A stretch of DNA of 64,000 nucleotides, taken from Crambe crambe. Taxonomy: Eukaryota > Porifera > Demospongiae > Poecilosclerida > Crambeidae. The number at the start of each line of letters is the position of its first letter. Position 1 is the stretch's first letter. Where the stretch lies: assembly GCA_963924555.1 (NCBI GenBank), contig OZ004582.1, positions 3,162,001-3,226,000 on the forward strand, written 5' to 3'. The translations under genes were made by a program, and so were the position numbers. The notes under the pieces are model-generated. The model did no database searches. It worked only from the letters and a program-made list of their open reading frames with translations, and was not told the origin of the DNA. Below are positions 22,641-34,170 of this stretch, in pieces.

Positions 22641-23354
22641 ACTAATAACAAACAAACAAAAAAGTGGACTGTCTTTGGCATGAGTATATAAGAGATAATG
22701 GTAACACTATGCTAATGACTTAAAGCAGTAATGAGATGTTTAACAGTGGCTAAAAACAAAAAAGGCTGACATTAGACAAAATGGTATATCTTCAAAATTG
22801 TTCACCTCAGTAATAATTTTTTTATCTACGACCAAAAAGGCTTGAGTAGATGACTGTATTCCTCCTATGACCAACATGTATGGTGCAAGATTTGGTATAT
22901 CCTTCACAACAGAGGTAACATTAGAACAATCCTATGGGGAAAAGAAGAAATCTAATTGCTATGATATATATTTTTCTCCTTTGCAGACATGTATATACTG
23001 TAGGTGTGTTCAAGTCTACGAAGGGATCTACATACATACATTAGTGTGCATAAACTGACACAGATTTTAATTGTTATCAGTATTAATTTTTGTGAAGTCA
23101 TCCTTCAAACTTTTTTGTACAAAAGGATTAAAGCCAGGGATTAATACAGGATTTTTTGCTTGGGGGGGAGAAAATTGTATGGATGACATGTATGCTGAAT
23201 GTCAGATCTGTAATTGTGTGCTTGCCGCATTGAAGGCCCTGAACTTTTTGAAGTAAACTTTAGTGAAATTTTAGACATTTTTAATTACAAAATAGACACA
23301 TTTTAATGGGAATAGTATCAATTGGTTGGGTGGGGACACTCTAGGTTGTTTTTT

Positions 23355-23385
<31 letters not shown>

Positions 23386-23589
23386 GGAAATCAATTAATC
23401 CCTCAAGCCCAACATATATCTGACTGCCAGTCAAAGCCCAACAGACTACCAGGCCCAACATATATATCAGGAACCAGAAGTACCAGGATGATCAAACAAA
23501 GAATTATATTTCCTATAGCACACACACAACAACAATAACAATAACAACAATGACAACAAAATGATAATAATTATAGCCAACTAATGGAA
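22641..23589. other. no gene; homopolymer and simple repeats
   Basis: AT-rich spacer with CAA/TAA-type microsatellites (22620-22660 and 23525-23575) and a T16 run followed directly by G23 at 23349-23387. The latter is likely unstable or a sequencing trouble spot. Short frames here show no homology I recognise. Confidence 0.6.
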
Positions 23590-25452
23590 TCAAGCTACGG
23601 AAGGTGCTTCCATGCAGCAGTATGACCTATAACCAGGCTGATCAAATCTGTCATTAATTGTTTGTACTGCAAGATCCAGGGCTTCATAATAAACTTGCCT
23701 GTACAAAGTAGAATGATATTCGGGTGCTGCAGATCCCTCTTCATACCTCATAGGTACTCGTTTTTTCCTTGGAAGTACTGGATCATTGACATCTACATTT
23801 GATGTCATTTGATTAACTTTTTTCCAAAAAAGGTCAAAGCATTCCCCACTTCTCATGCTTAAGAGTGTCTTCTTTGTCTGACTAGCTACTAATTGCCCTT
23901 CAGAGGCAGAGAAGCTTTTCTTTTGGAGAGTTTTACTCAGGTTATCTACATTTCTAAGAAGACACTCCCCCATAACTAGCCCAAAATAGATATCAAATGT
24001 TTGCATTTGAGAGGCCACACCTCTTATTCGAGCTATCGTTTCACTATCATGAACTATTTCAACTGCTTCATCCCAAAGACGTTGGATAATTGAGTAATTT
24101 TGGATAATGCTATGCATCGAGTCAGCTCTAACAGTCCACCTGGTGGGACACAATACACGGACACCGGGATTACCTGGTGCCACATTGTCTTTGATATCTC
24201 TAAAAATATTTTCCCTCCTTGGTGAATATTTAATCAACTTTGTTATCTCATGTGTCATATCTAGTGCCTTCTTCATTGTTTGGCACTTTTTTATCGTGTC
24301 AGATACTGCCAAATTTAACGAATGACCATAACAGTGAGTGAAAAATGCCTTGGGTTGTTCATCCAGAAATTGCTTGGCTACACCACTCCTTACACCACTC
24401 ATATTACTCGCCCCATCGTAACACTGACCTCTAGCTTTAGCCAGTGTAAGATTGAGACGAAGCAAAGTATCTTTCACTACTGCAACCAATGATGAAGCCT
24501 CAATGGAAGATACTTCATATAAACCAATAAAATCTTCATGGACAAGAAGTTTGTCATCAACCCAGCGCAAGGTTAACACAACCTATGTACAAAAGTATAT
24601 AGCTAGTTATAGTTACACTTAGATGTATTATTAGCTACCTGTAGCAATGTCAGTACATTCATCCATCATAATTGTAAAAAATTCGGTTGCTTGAAGGTTA
24701 CTGGCAATTCTTCTCAAAATACCCATAGACATTAGTTTGAGTAACTCATTCTGGTTATCATGACACATATAACGCTCACTCTTCCTCTTAAGCCATTCTT
24801 GCAACTATGATAGTAAAAGCTACCTTTAAATTTGTGCAGCCAAATATATATAGCTATGGTACCTTAGGATCATCTTCACTAGCAAGTTTCAACAATTGTT
24901 CAAGATTTCCTTCATTTTTTTCGTGTCCTCTAATGCTAGATCCTTGCCTGGCAAGAAATTTCAAACTTGATAACAACTTCATAAAGCAATATCGATTGTT
25001 AGCTTTCTCCTGTGCTAGTGAGCTTACTAGCATTTCACCCACATTGGGAGTGGTAGCTGGCAATGTTATCAGTTTTTCAACTGCTAACTTATGGCAAAGA
25101 CTTTTTTCATGCTGCTTGAATGCAGCAGTTCCATCCTTCCAGTTGCAAAATCCTCTGGATAACTATTTATTATAATAAAAGCGTTGCTGTCTGATAGCTA
25201 TTCTTTAACTTACAAAAGCAGAATCCGTACTCCCAGGCTTAGATACAAGTTTCTTTTCATTGACAGCTTTGCAACAGAGATAACACAATACTGTGTCCTG
25301 CACTTCATCATAGTGCAACCACTTCCAAGAATTAAACCAACTAACTTGAAAAGATCTATAAGATATAGACTTCTTCCCAAAGGCCTCTTAGGATAACTGA
25401 AAGAGAGTGGTTGATGTGGGCCAGTGATACTGTCACTAGATGAGTCAGCCAT
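23590..25452 (-). pseudogene. ZMYM1-like hAT transposase, four exons, one frameshift
   Basis: Exon 1 (25452-25214) starts MADSSSDSITGPHQPLSFSY and encodes a TTF-type zinc finger (VLCYLCCKAVNEKKLVSKPG). Exon 2 (25162-24863) completes the finger (CNWKDGTAAFKQHEKSLCH). Exon 3 (24804-24639) contains FFTIMMDECTDIA, the DUF4371-like entry to the hAT core. Exon 4 (24582-23590) has CYDGASNMSG, HCYGHSLNLAVSDT and LCPTRWTVR. Introns of 51, 58 and 56 bp all follow GT-AG. A 1-nt deletion near 25385 breaks exon 1, and exon 4 stops before the hAT dimerisation region, next to a microsatellite. It was probably nearly intact until recently. Confidence 0.85.
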
Positions 25453-25666
25453 GATTGCAGCTGCTTCAAATATTGTAGATATCAAAGTATAATGCGCATG
25501 GCATGCGTTAACTCGTTATTACTATGATGTAATAAATGTAATGCATGTTATGTACAAGTGGTCCGGCAAATGCCGGACCAGCCGTACCGCCGGAGCCGCC
25601 TCTGGGTAATGAAGTACTGGGTCTGCTTTTTTGATAATTTTCTAGCAGCAAGTGCTTCATCAATAT

Positions 25667-26075
25667 CACGACGATTGCTTTGGCTTTTTCTGAAATGATA
25701 ACAATGAATTATTTAAGTATGCATAACTATTTCATCCACAAAACCAAAATAATAATAAAGAAAAAAAACTTACTTCTTTTCCAAATCCAGAAATTGAGGC
25801 AGAAGAAGGAGTCACAACAGGAGTCCCAATAGCAGTTGAGGCTGAAGGAGTCACTATAGCCTTCAATTTATCTTTATCCAGTATCTCATCTTCCAACTCC
25901 ACATACTCACCAAAGATTGCACTGAAGAGCTGGAAACTCATATCAAACTCACCACATTCCAATTTAACTCTTTACGAAATTCTTTGGTCAGAAAGATTAT
26001 ATCACTTTCGAGGGGTATCTTCAATACCTTCTTCCTTTCTAAATAGGTCACTAGGACTTGTTTACTGAGAGACAT
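25667..26075 (-). pseudogene. PB1/CIDE-N-like small protein, broken
   Basis: The start at 26075 gives MSLSKQVLVTYLERKKVLKI, then PLESDIIFLTKEFRKEL. After a 1-nt frame change near 25960 it continues as ECGEFDMSFQLFSAIFGEYV, then ELEDEILDKDKLKAIVTP. Basic first strands followed by an acidic loop and a KLKAIV strand resemble the PB1/CIDE-N ubiquitin-like fold (inference from pattern). A Ser/Thr/Pro linker follows and then a GTAAGT donor (25773). The next exon at 25689 stops after seven codons. It faces the C2H2 gene head to head, 250 bp apart. Confidence 0.5.
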
Positions 26076-26321
26076 TTTTAGCCTATCTTGCTTGTGCAAT
26101 ATGACAGCTGGTTCAAGGCATGGGGTGACGTGGCAATTATATACGTGGCAATTGCCCATAATGGCGCCAATAATTACACGTGCAGTGCATGCATGCACCA
26201 AGAATCAAAGAACCTGATTGGTCAAGATTATTATTGCATCATGAAAGATAAGTGAATTACAAGAGTCTCCTGTCATTTTGGCTACAACTAGCTAGAGCAA
26301 GTCTGCCCACAAACCTGTGTC

Positions 26322-26866
26322 ATGAATTGTCCACTCTGTAATTGCTATGCAATGCCAACATTAAAACATGTAGTACGCCACATTGGAGCATTTCATGCCC
26401 AAGATGCTGATTTCAACATTTGTTGTGGAATTTCAGGGTGCCCTCATACATACCAAAAATTTCATTCATACCGACAACATATCTATAGATGCCACAGAGA
26501 AATTTTAGATGGTATTGATGACAATCAATCTCAAGGATCTCCTCTTACAATTGAGGAACCACTCATTGAAGATCTAGACTGCACTATTAGCGAGTCCGAG
26601 GTTCCTGATAGCTATGAAGATTCCCACACCTATCAAAGAAGGAAGCTGGACTCTTTCTAATTAAAACTAAAGAAATTTATAAAGTGCCACAATCCACTCT
26701 TGATTCCTTGGTAGGGGATATATCAACAATAGTGGAATCTACCATAAAGCACATCGAAAAAAGAGTGAAAATGGAACTGGAAGAAAGAGGTATCAGTGTG
26801 ACTAAAGAATTACAGATAATACCTTTAATATTGAACTGTAGGAACCACTTGGTGAAAGGTTTATAA
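26322..26866 (+). pseudogene. C2H2 zinc-finger protein N-terminus, one frameshift
   Basis: Residues 1-20 (MNCPLCNCYAMPTLKHVVRH) and about 37-60 (GCPHTYQKFHSYRQHIYRCH) form two degenerate C2H2 fingers. An acidic stretch follows. A frame change near 26635 leads to LFLIKTKEIYKVPQSTLDSL, then VGDISTIVESTIKHIEKRVK and a stop at 26866. The two-finger start followed by the K-x-x-x-VPQ-x-x-LD helix is typical of large multicopy proteins of fish, cnidarians and sponges whose role is unknown. The remaining C-terminal body is absent. It is divergent from the PB1-like gene, so the two may share a promoter region at 26080-26320. Confidence 0.6.
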
Positions 26867-27309
26867 GTGTAAAAAAGAGCAGTCACCTAAAAAGTACATC
26901 ATTTGCAAACCAGATTCACTTTTTGATCATATATAGTACTAGGCAAATATCAACTTCTATCATATTCAATAATGACAATTATACTCTCCCTCCCCCCTGC
27001 CCCCCCACCCCCAAATTGCACAGCCATGAAGCAGTATGAGGGCAGCAAGTGATTCAGGGTCTTAATGGCCAATCTGTGAATGAATTTCTGTGAATAAATT
27101 TCCTTTCAAGCTTATGAAGATCATAAATTAACTTGCTAACTTGAGCCAAATTTGCTGATGGCTGAGCCTGAGTGACTAGCTATTTTCTTACAACTATATA
27201 GGATTCAGTCGTATCCACTATCTTGCCAGTAAAACAAGAACAAGTAAACTTACTAGAAAGCTCTTGATTTCACCTCACTATTTAAAATAGTGCACACTTC
27301 CTGTGCATC
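26867..27309. other. no gene seen
   Basis: Non-coding sequence with a C-rich tract at about 26990-27012. No recognisable element. Confidence 0.5.
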
Positions 27310-27530
27310 ATCATTATTAGGGTGTGCCTTGCACACCCTTTTACAGATGTGGGTGTGCAATACACTACATTAGTGCAAAGCATGCGCTAAAGTGTGCAAG
27401 CACACTTAGTCATTGATGTGCAAGACACACTTGTCTGTGTGTACAGCACACCATTTTATGAAGGGTGTGTTACCACACCATAGGTGTGGATGAGATTTGG
27501 TGTGCGTTACACACTACAAAGGGATTTGCT
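27310..27530. repeat. GGTGTG/CACACC short-palindrome repeat, copy 2
   Basis: Dense GGTGTG...CACACC hairpins are related to those at 22405-22640, with a common core GGTGTGTTACCACACCATA here. The stretch directly follows the last readable codons of the DUF7869-like gene on the minus strand. Confidence 0.7.
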
Positions 27531-27534
27531 CGAT

Positions 27535-29083
27535 CATCCATTGCTTAGCATCAATTACAGAATCTATGCTGTGTACTATTGGTTTGGGAGTGAAAGATGT
27601 CTTTATCACCTGCTTAAGTTCTTTATAATAATAATGAAGATAATCTAGCTGTATTTGCATCAATTTTTTTACAACTATACCTTGAATTGTTAGTGCATTT
27701 CGGTGTTTTAGTCTCCTTGAAATACATGAAAAGGTTTGATCAATATCTTCATGAGTGTGCCCAACAGGTAAAAACCCAAATTTAATCTACAAAAAATACA
27801 TATCATTAGTTACTTACCTTCCTAAAGATACCTAACTGAATTAACAAGGCAGCAAAAGTGAGAGTGTATTTGTTTTTATTATCTCTGCAGGTATTATCCA
27901 TTTGTACATAGAGTACTGGTGGCAAGCAACTCTATAAATAGTCATAATTATACATACACAATGCAATTACATTCCATCCACAATTATACTGATATACTTT
28001 TCAGGATATTTGGTAGACTTTAATGATTATAATTATGATAACACAACACACCTTTCTAATTGAATATGCTTTTCCATTATCTATTCCTCACTGAAGGGTT
28101 AAGAGTTCTTTCACGTCCTTCCTTAATTGCAGTACACACATTACATTTCGAGAATCTACCCTCCTATGACAATAGCTACTATATCATACAATGATGTTTA
28201 TTACCTTTGGGATCTTGACGTGAGGGAAGTCCCTCTTCCATATGTTGTAAAATGTGGACATATTGCAACATACATCTGATTTAGTGAGGCACGATGGCAA
28301 ATGGATGTCCATGCTAGTTGGCATTTTATCTCCAACCTTCTCCACGAAAGTGCGCAGCCAACTGGTTACACGAATGCTAGCATCTCTGACTTGACTTTTA
28401 CCAAGCAATCCATGTTCAGCTGCTATAATCCCATTTAAAAATTTTGCTTTGATAGAGGTAAACCTATTATAGCGCAGACCATACACCATACGATAGCATG
28501 TCTGTCCACCAACGCAGTATAAAATATTGGTAGATCTATCATCACCTTGACTATGCTCTATCATATAATTCAAAATATGCTGAGTCTGTTCAGTTTCAGA
28601 CAAACAATAAAATTGCTTTCTAAAAAATTCAATGGTTTCCAGTGTCACACGTTTAAAGCATGTAACTTCTGTTCGGTTGCAGCAGCACTTTTTAAACAGG
28701 CTAATGATATCAAATTCAGGTGATCCTATATTTGCTCCCTAGTATTATCTAAGCTAGCTCGGCAAGCAATCGAGCATGCATGCTAGCATTAGGGCATACT
28801 GCGCGTGCTCAAATTGTAAAAAGATTGTGCATGTGGTGTCTAAAAGCTTTGTGGTTAAACTCAACAGCAAATAATTTACTTGCTCGCTCACTCGCTGTCA
28901 ACTAGCTATTAGCTACTATTAACCTCGTCGTCTCACTCGTTTGCTCATCCTTTTCGGAGTTCCAAATGACTCAGATGTGTTTACACAGGATACTGGAGAT
29001 GACACTGGTGTCAGTGATGAATTAACGGTTACTGACACTGGACTCAGTGATTCAGAAGCAGAGCACCCAAAGTCGGCGTTCAT
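27535..29083 (-). pseudogene. DUF7869-like transposase gene, 5' and core exons
   Basis: Exon 1 (29083-28924) encodes MNADFGCSASESLSPVSVTV and ends SKRVRRRG. Exon 2 (28738-28205) reads TLETIEFFRKQFYCLSETEQ and KVGDKMPTSMDIHLPSCLTK and ends HVKIPK. Exon 3 (about 28157-28080) gives RFSKCNVCTAIKEG. A piece near 28020 gives YPEKYISIIVDGM. Exon 27931-27818 has LYVQMDNTCRDNKNKY and is joined in phase through a 31-nt intron to IKFGFLPVGHTHEDIDQTFS (27786-27681). The next exon begins at 27620 with ELKQVIKTSFTPKPIV. Asp in VDGM, Asp in QMDN and the HTHEDID motif fit a DDE-type core. The part between VDGM and QMDN is shortened. The frame stops where the GGTGTG repeat begins. Confidence 0.65.
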
Positions 29084-29199
29084 TTTTTAAATTTTTTTAA
29101 ATTCAAATTCATACGCATGCGCATCTACGTTACCATACTTCGCGCCATTTCAAGATCACGTGGCAGCTAGCTGAGTCTCTCCAGGATGAGCAAGATACC

Positions 29200-30530
29200 G
29201 CTTCACTTACTTCCAGCTCCAACAGCTCTCCATCTTCAAAACCTTGGTTTTTGACGCTGAATTCCGAGGCAAAGAAAGTTTTAATTTGGAAAAAAGACAG
29301 GTGATGGCAGATCTGCTGGACCTGTATCTGCAGTTTCTGTTTTGAATTGCACGTCTAGAAGTCTGACGGTAAGTTTTATAATCCTTTTATTCTCTTGATG
29401 AACATTATTATAAAAATAGTTCAGAGGGTTTGCTCATGACGATCAACAATATAAATTTCACTGTATTTTGGACAAAATGGAGAATAAGAATGATTTCACT
29501 AAACAGCTATATCCATATTTGAAGGATCTGTACCAGTTTTGCTTCCAATTATCACAGCTAACTGATGGCAAAATTCAGTGTAGTGACCCCCCCCCCCACA
29601 CACACACACCACCTCAAAAACGTATGAACCAGGCACAGGACCCGACTGAATAATTATAATAAAGGTGTATTCACCCTTCCTGTTAGCTCATTAAGGGAGC
29701 CTCCTCCTTGCATGAGAGTACGTGATATTAAAGAATGGTATGTTGATTATCTCGTTGGACTGCTACTTGAGGAAGACTCAGATCATGAAGACATTGCAGC
29801 TCCACTGTTAGTGATTAAGAAGGCTCAATTTGAGAATTTATGTTTGCAGGTTAGGTGGAGTACAGAGATTCACAGCCATAACAAAAATAAATGAAATGGA
29901 TAGTGTTATGGGCTGCAAAATAACCACCCGGAAATGTGCGGTGTATGGAAGTGGTATGAGTCGTTCAGCAATGTTAACTTTAGCTCGACAACATAATGAT
30001 GTCAATCAAGTCCAAAGGATCACGACTTTTCCTGAGCTAGCAGCATGTTGCAGAAGACTACTTTATTCCCACTTTGCTGAGGATGCTAAAGATGATGAAG
30101 AGTATTTCCCTAATATCCCACAATTCAAAAGCCTATCGAGCATTCAAGGAGATTGTCTAACATTGCTGGTTAACTCACTTATGGGATGTGGATGACACTG
30201 ATATATAGTACAAGCCTAAAGTTACTACAGCTAAGTATAATGAGTGGTGGCCTAAATAGCGAGTGTTGTAGAACCCTGTAGAGATAACCACTTTGTTTAG
30301 TGCATTTTAATGCAGAGTCAGCCAATGGTGGAGCAGGCCATTCAGATGTCAATGATACCGAGCAGAATGTATCATAAAATGCAGTCTGTTTTTGGTATAT
30401 TTGAGGAAGGAAAATTGAAAGGCCAAAAACCAAAGGTCATGACAGGTATAACCTTGCAGAAAGCCCTGGAAGGAAAGCTAGCTCCTAAATTACACCACTT
30501 CAAAGTTTTCCAGGGTCTTCAGGTATGATG
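29200..30530 (+). pseudogene. unnamed multi-exon family, fragments
   Basis: The plus strand carries pieces reading FDAEFRGKESFNLEKRQVMA near 29250, LYPYLKDLYQFCFQLSQLTD near 29510 and VRDIKEWYVDYLVGLLLEED at about 29715-29780. They continue with MGCKITTRKCAVYGSGMSRS near 29910 and FEEGKLKGQKPKVMTGITLQ near 30405. These recur in sponge multigene families as far as I recall, but I cannot assign a domain. The C/ACA run at 29587-29610 disrupts the middle. Stops and frame changes suggest a pseudogene, although unresolved introns could explain some of them. Confidence 0.35.
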
Positions 30531-31277
30531 TAACCAGAAGAACGTACAAAACATAACAGTGCCCCTCATTCAGACTCCCTAGGTGGCTTACTTTGATTGC
30601 CAATTATTCTAAATAATACTCACCTAAGCAATAGCACCGATGGGGAAAAGGCAGTAATGTGCTTGAGCACAGAAACTTTGGAAGGACTGCACATGTCAGG
30701 TAATAACAGTAATGGTAACCAAGTGCTTAGTAGTTTTACTTACTCTGCCTGGAGTACATATTGAGCAAGATTTTCAGCCAAGACCCCCTTGAGAATTATT
30801 TTGGGCAAGTTTGTGCGACAACCCTACAGTAAAAAGCTGTTTTGAATCTACCCAGTCATTGCGAGTGCAAGGTTCCATGGCAATGCAGCCAATCGGAGGG
30901 AACTTGGGCCGAAACAGACGGCTCTTCCAAGACCAGGAAATTAACCCATTCCCAAGAAGCCACATCACAATGATTGTGATTGTTGTGCTTACTGATGGTT
31001 TTGACAATAAATAGGCAGATTATTATTGTAGGCAGCATAATTTTGATTTTTGTTGAGAGAAACTGTTAAAGTACAGACCAACTCTACATGGCCTTTATAA
31101 TTATGCATACATTTCACTTGTTTGTTCACTTTTTGTACCACCTAAAGGTTGAATATTGTCTTCAAGTAAAAATAGCCAGTTGGCACGCGCGTACGTGCAT
31201 GTGATAGTGACAGATGCAGCGCATGCAATGTCATTTTAAAATGGCTGACAGTTATAATGAAAAATTGTTCGATATCA
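30531..31277. other. no gene seen
   Basis: AT-rich sequence without recognisable coding or repeat structure until the MITE dimer begins at 31278. Confidence 0.5.
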
Positions 31278-31727
31278 GAGAGTGCGGTAGCACTCTCTAA
31301 GTAGGGATGGCAGGTCAAAGTCCATAGGACAGTATAAACTAAAAACTCTTCTTTCTCTTCTACCCTTACTCTACAGGTTCTCAGAAGGCTACAGAGAATT
31401 ATTATATCTACAAAGAAGAGAGGAGAATGTTCAAAAGCCAAAAATTCATTCGCTAACATAAAAAAAAACGAGTTCTAAAATTGACCTTTCGTTTTTTTTC
31501 TTTATCAGAGAGTGCGTTAGCACTCTCTAAGTAGGGATGGCGGGTCAAAGGTCATAAGACAGTATAAACTTCTTTCTCTTCTACCCTTACTCTACAGGTT
31601 CTCAGAAGTCTAGAGTGAATTATTACATTTACAAAGAAAAGAGGAGAATATTCCAAAACCAAAAATTCATTCGCTAATAATATAAGAAAAAAATGATGTC
31701 TAAAAATTGACTTTTGTTCTTTTTCTT

Positions 31728-31735
<8 letters not shown>
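31278..31735 (-). repeat. tandem dimer of the AGAGAGTGC-hairpin MITE
   Basis: Two head-to-tail units of about 229 bp each start with the 22-bp hairpin (31278-31299 and 31507-31528). They continue with GTAGGGATGGCAGGTCAAAG, TACCCTTACTCTACAGGTTC and CAAAAATTCATTCGCTAA, and end in a TTCTTTTTCTTTAT stretch. The same dimer in the opposite orientation lies at 39728-40188. Short frames inside both arise from the repeat alone. Confidence 0.85.
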
Positions 31736-31766
<31 letters not shown>

Positions 31767-32125
31767 CAGATCGACGTACCGGCTTACTGGCTATAGTCAT
31801 CAAAATTCTGCTTTGGCCATCTGTTAGAGCGGCACCTAGAGGCTGATGTTTTGCTCTTAGTTTCGACTAAGGCTCTACTTCACTATTCGATAGCACTCGG
31901 CACTAGCTAATCTTTCTACGCCATTTTGAAGTGCATGTCGTTAGGGGGCGGGGATTATGGGCGGAGCCACGTAAGCTTAGCTAGGTCTTCAGTACAGTTT
32001 AATGATGATGTTTAATACAGTCACTCTTATAGTAGTATTATAGCCAGTACTTGGCTGTAGTGTAGTCAGCTCACTTCACCATGCTATGCACATGTCATTT
32101 AGCTACATTGCTGTTGCTGTAAAGT
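31736..32125 (-). repeat. TTA microsatellite and second MITE module
   Basis: An ATA/TTA microsatellite (about 31729-31766) leads into a 360-bp module containing ATCGACGTACCGGCTTACTG, ATGGGCGGAGCCACGTAAGC and TTGGCTGTAGTGTAGTCAGC. The same module, complemented, lies at about 37850-38215 and 39340-39698, and partly at 2527-2600. Confidence 0.8.
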
Positions 32126-32319
32126 AAATAATAGACAAAACTTTATATCCATAATTGTTATAATTATGTAGGAAAACATGATTACATGAAAAGTTTGGAT
32201 TTGGATGAAAGAATTTGCTGATGCAGCCAAAACTATTTTACATCATGATTTACACCTAGAAAAGTGTGACATTAGCACAGAGAACTCAAAGCTGATATAC
32301 CATCAAAATATTAACATAG

Positions 32320-33618
32320 GACACTCTCTTACCAAAACATTAGCTGGCTTGATGTCAAGGTGTGCAAGAGATTTATTATGAAGAAATATTACAGCCTGAC
32401 AGAGTTGTAGAGATATTGCTTTTTTTTCTTCATAACTGAACTAAGGTGTGGAATTAATAATAATAATAATAACCAAACCTTATCTCCTGAATCAGAAAAA
32501 ATCCTTTGTTGTAGGTCAGAGCCTCTAACCAATGGTGTAACAAGAGCAGTCCCTTCATTATTAACTTCAATGACATCAAGCAGCATGCTGATGTTCGGAT
32601 GATCTAGACATTAATTAGAGAACCTTGCAATATTTATTTTAACAAGTTAGTCTTTTAAAAAGACTAGGAATGCCTCGGCACTTAAGTGCAACCTCTATTT
32701 AATTTTAATTTTAAATGCTTTATAGTGAACACGACGTGACAGTGGTATATAAGAGACGATAAAGATACACTGAGGATCACCGGCTTGAAACCAGAGTCCT
32801 ACAAGGATGATTGGCTGAACACTCATGGGCATAATTAATGAAAAGTGTGGGGGGTTGTGGGGTCAAATGTTTCTACAAAATATTTCTCTCAGCTTCTTTT
32901 CTGTGGAGAGTTCCAAATAAAGCACACTGAGCAACATGGCTTATAATTATTGTAGTAAGATTAGTATTTACACACTATTCTTGCTGTTCAACTGTCGTTT
33001 AATGGTTATTCTCAGCATAGCTTGATTGAAGTATGTGTACTGGATTTTCTCATTGTTTGGAAGCCTCAAAGTCTTAGTTCTGAGATTCTCCTTCACCATG
33101 GCTCTCTCTTTGACACTTCAAACGAAGCGTGTACCTTGCAATCTCTGTTGTTTTTGTTCACTGCTGTCTTTTAGTCAGTTCTCTGCATGTGATAATGGGC
33201 TTGATTTGTTGGCAAAGACGGCCAAGAATCATCAGTACTAGAGTTATCGCGTAGTAACTGCGAGCCTGAGCTGAGCCTGTCTGTTTGTCCATAGTACTTT
33301 GTCTAGCTAAATTAATGCACGTGCTCGATACGCATCATCGTGCATCATTGCGCGTGCGCGTGAAACGTACCACCATCGCCGATCATAGTCGCTTCCAGCA
33401 CTGCGCCTCGGCACTTCGGTGCCGAGGCAAAAAATTAATTGCTGCACATACCTGAGAATATCAGCTTCTTTAGTTGTAATGTCTCTTTGTACAGGGATGA
33501 TCTTAGCAGCAACTACTGTCCCTTGCCAACAAGCTTTATATACTGTTCCAAAGCCACCCTGGCCTATCATGTCAAGAACTTTTAACTTCGTTGGCTCTAC
33601 ATATACATTTGTATCCAT
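32320..33618 (-). pseudogene. protein kinase, N-lobe and catalytic loop exons (partial)
   Basis: Exon 33618-33454 encodes MDTNVYVEPTKLKVLDMIGQ followed by GGFGTVYKACWQGTVVAAKI. This is the glycine-rich loop with the VAAK lysine, and it ends at a GTATGT donor. A second exon near 32607-32480 reads HPNISMLLDVIEVNNEGTAL, the middle of the N-lobe and hinge. A third near 32440-32325 reads AVIFLHNKSLAHLDIKPANV, the catalytic loop; HLDIKPAN instead of HRDLKPEN recalls Mos/TKL-type kinases. The third exon ends in GTAAGA. The phase from exon 1 to exon 2 does not fit by one base, and no DFG or C-lobe exon is visible before the MITE block. It may be a truncated host gene. Confidence 0.65.
32669..33429. 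repeat. TIR element inside the kinase intron
   Basis: The ends TGCCTCGGCAC (about 32670-32680) and its complement (33419-33429) bracket 760 bp of non-coding DNA between the first two kinase exons. The right end also forms a perfect 10-bp stem with a TTCG loop (33405-33428). This is probably a MITE-like insertion. No target duplication was confirmed. Confidence 0.5.
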
Positions 33619-33679
33619 TCATTAACCTTTGTGGTAGTCTCAAGACCTTTTGACTTTGCTGGATCTATCATGATCTTAT

Positions 33680-34170
33680 TATTTTTCTCCATGCATGGTC
33701 TTACTTTCATGATCAACAGATTCCAATACATGCCGCATAGTAAGAGCATCAGTATTTTCTGGAGAAGGTAAGTTCATCTTGTCCTGTTGGATCATTGAAC
33801 CACCACAAGGTCTCAACTTGAGACCTTGTGGTGGTTCTATGATCCAACAGTCATCATCCTGTCCTACAATAGCTAGATGTAAAATTAATGACATATGGTA
33901 TATAAATTCTTTATACCTTTGATGCTAAAGCTGAATGTAAATGTTTGTGAGTTCACTTCGACTTCACACAAAAAGGATCCTCTTTTTGCAGCATAGATAA
34001 TAGATATGTTTCTGTTTCTTCTCGTAAATCATCATGCCACCACTGATACTTAGCAATACTTGCACTGGAGTGATGCCACTGGATTGAGGCGTGACCTCCG
34101 GGGCCACCATACAGATCAGGTTCAATGGTGTGAGGAAGCATTCCGAAAACTGTAGGAAGCACTATTGGAG
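33680..34170 (-). other. possible Ig-like exon fragment with a palindrome
   Basis: The minus-strand frames read SASIAKYQWWHDD near 34070, then, after a frame change, GSFLCEVEVNSQTFTFSFSI near 33960. A Trp, a later L-x-x-x-x-x-G-x-F-x-C-x-V and beta-rich sequence are reminiscent of an Ig-fold core, which is weak evidence. It lies upstream of the kinase exon on the same strand, so a receptor-kinase origin is conceivable. A 65-bp palindrome with 32-bp near-perfect arms sits at 33785-33849. Confidence 0.25.
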
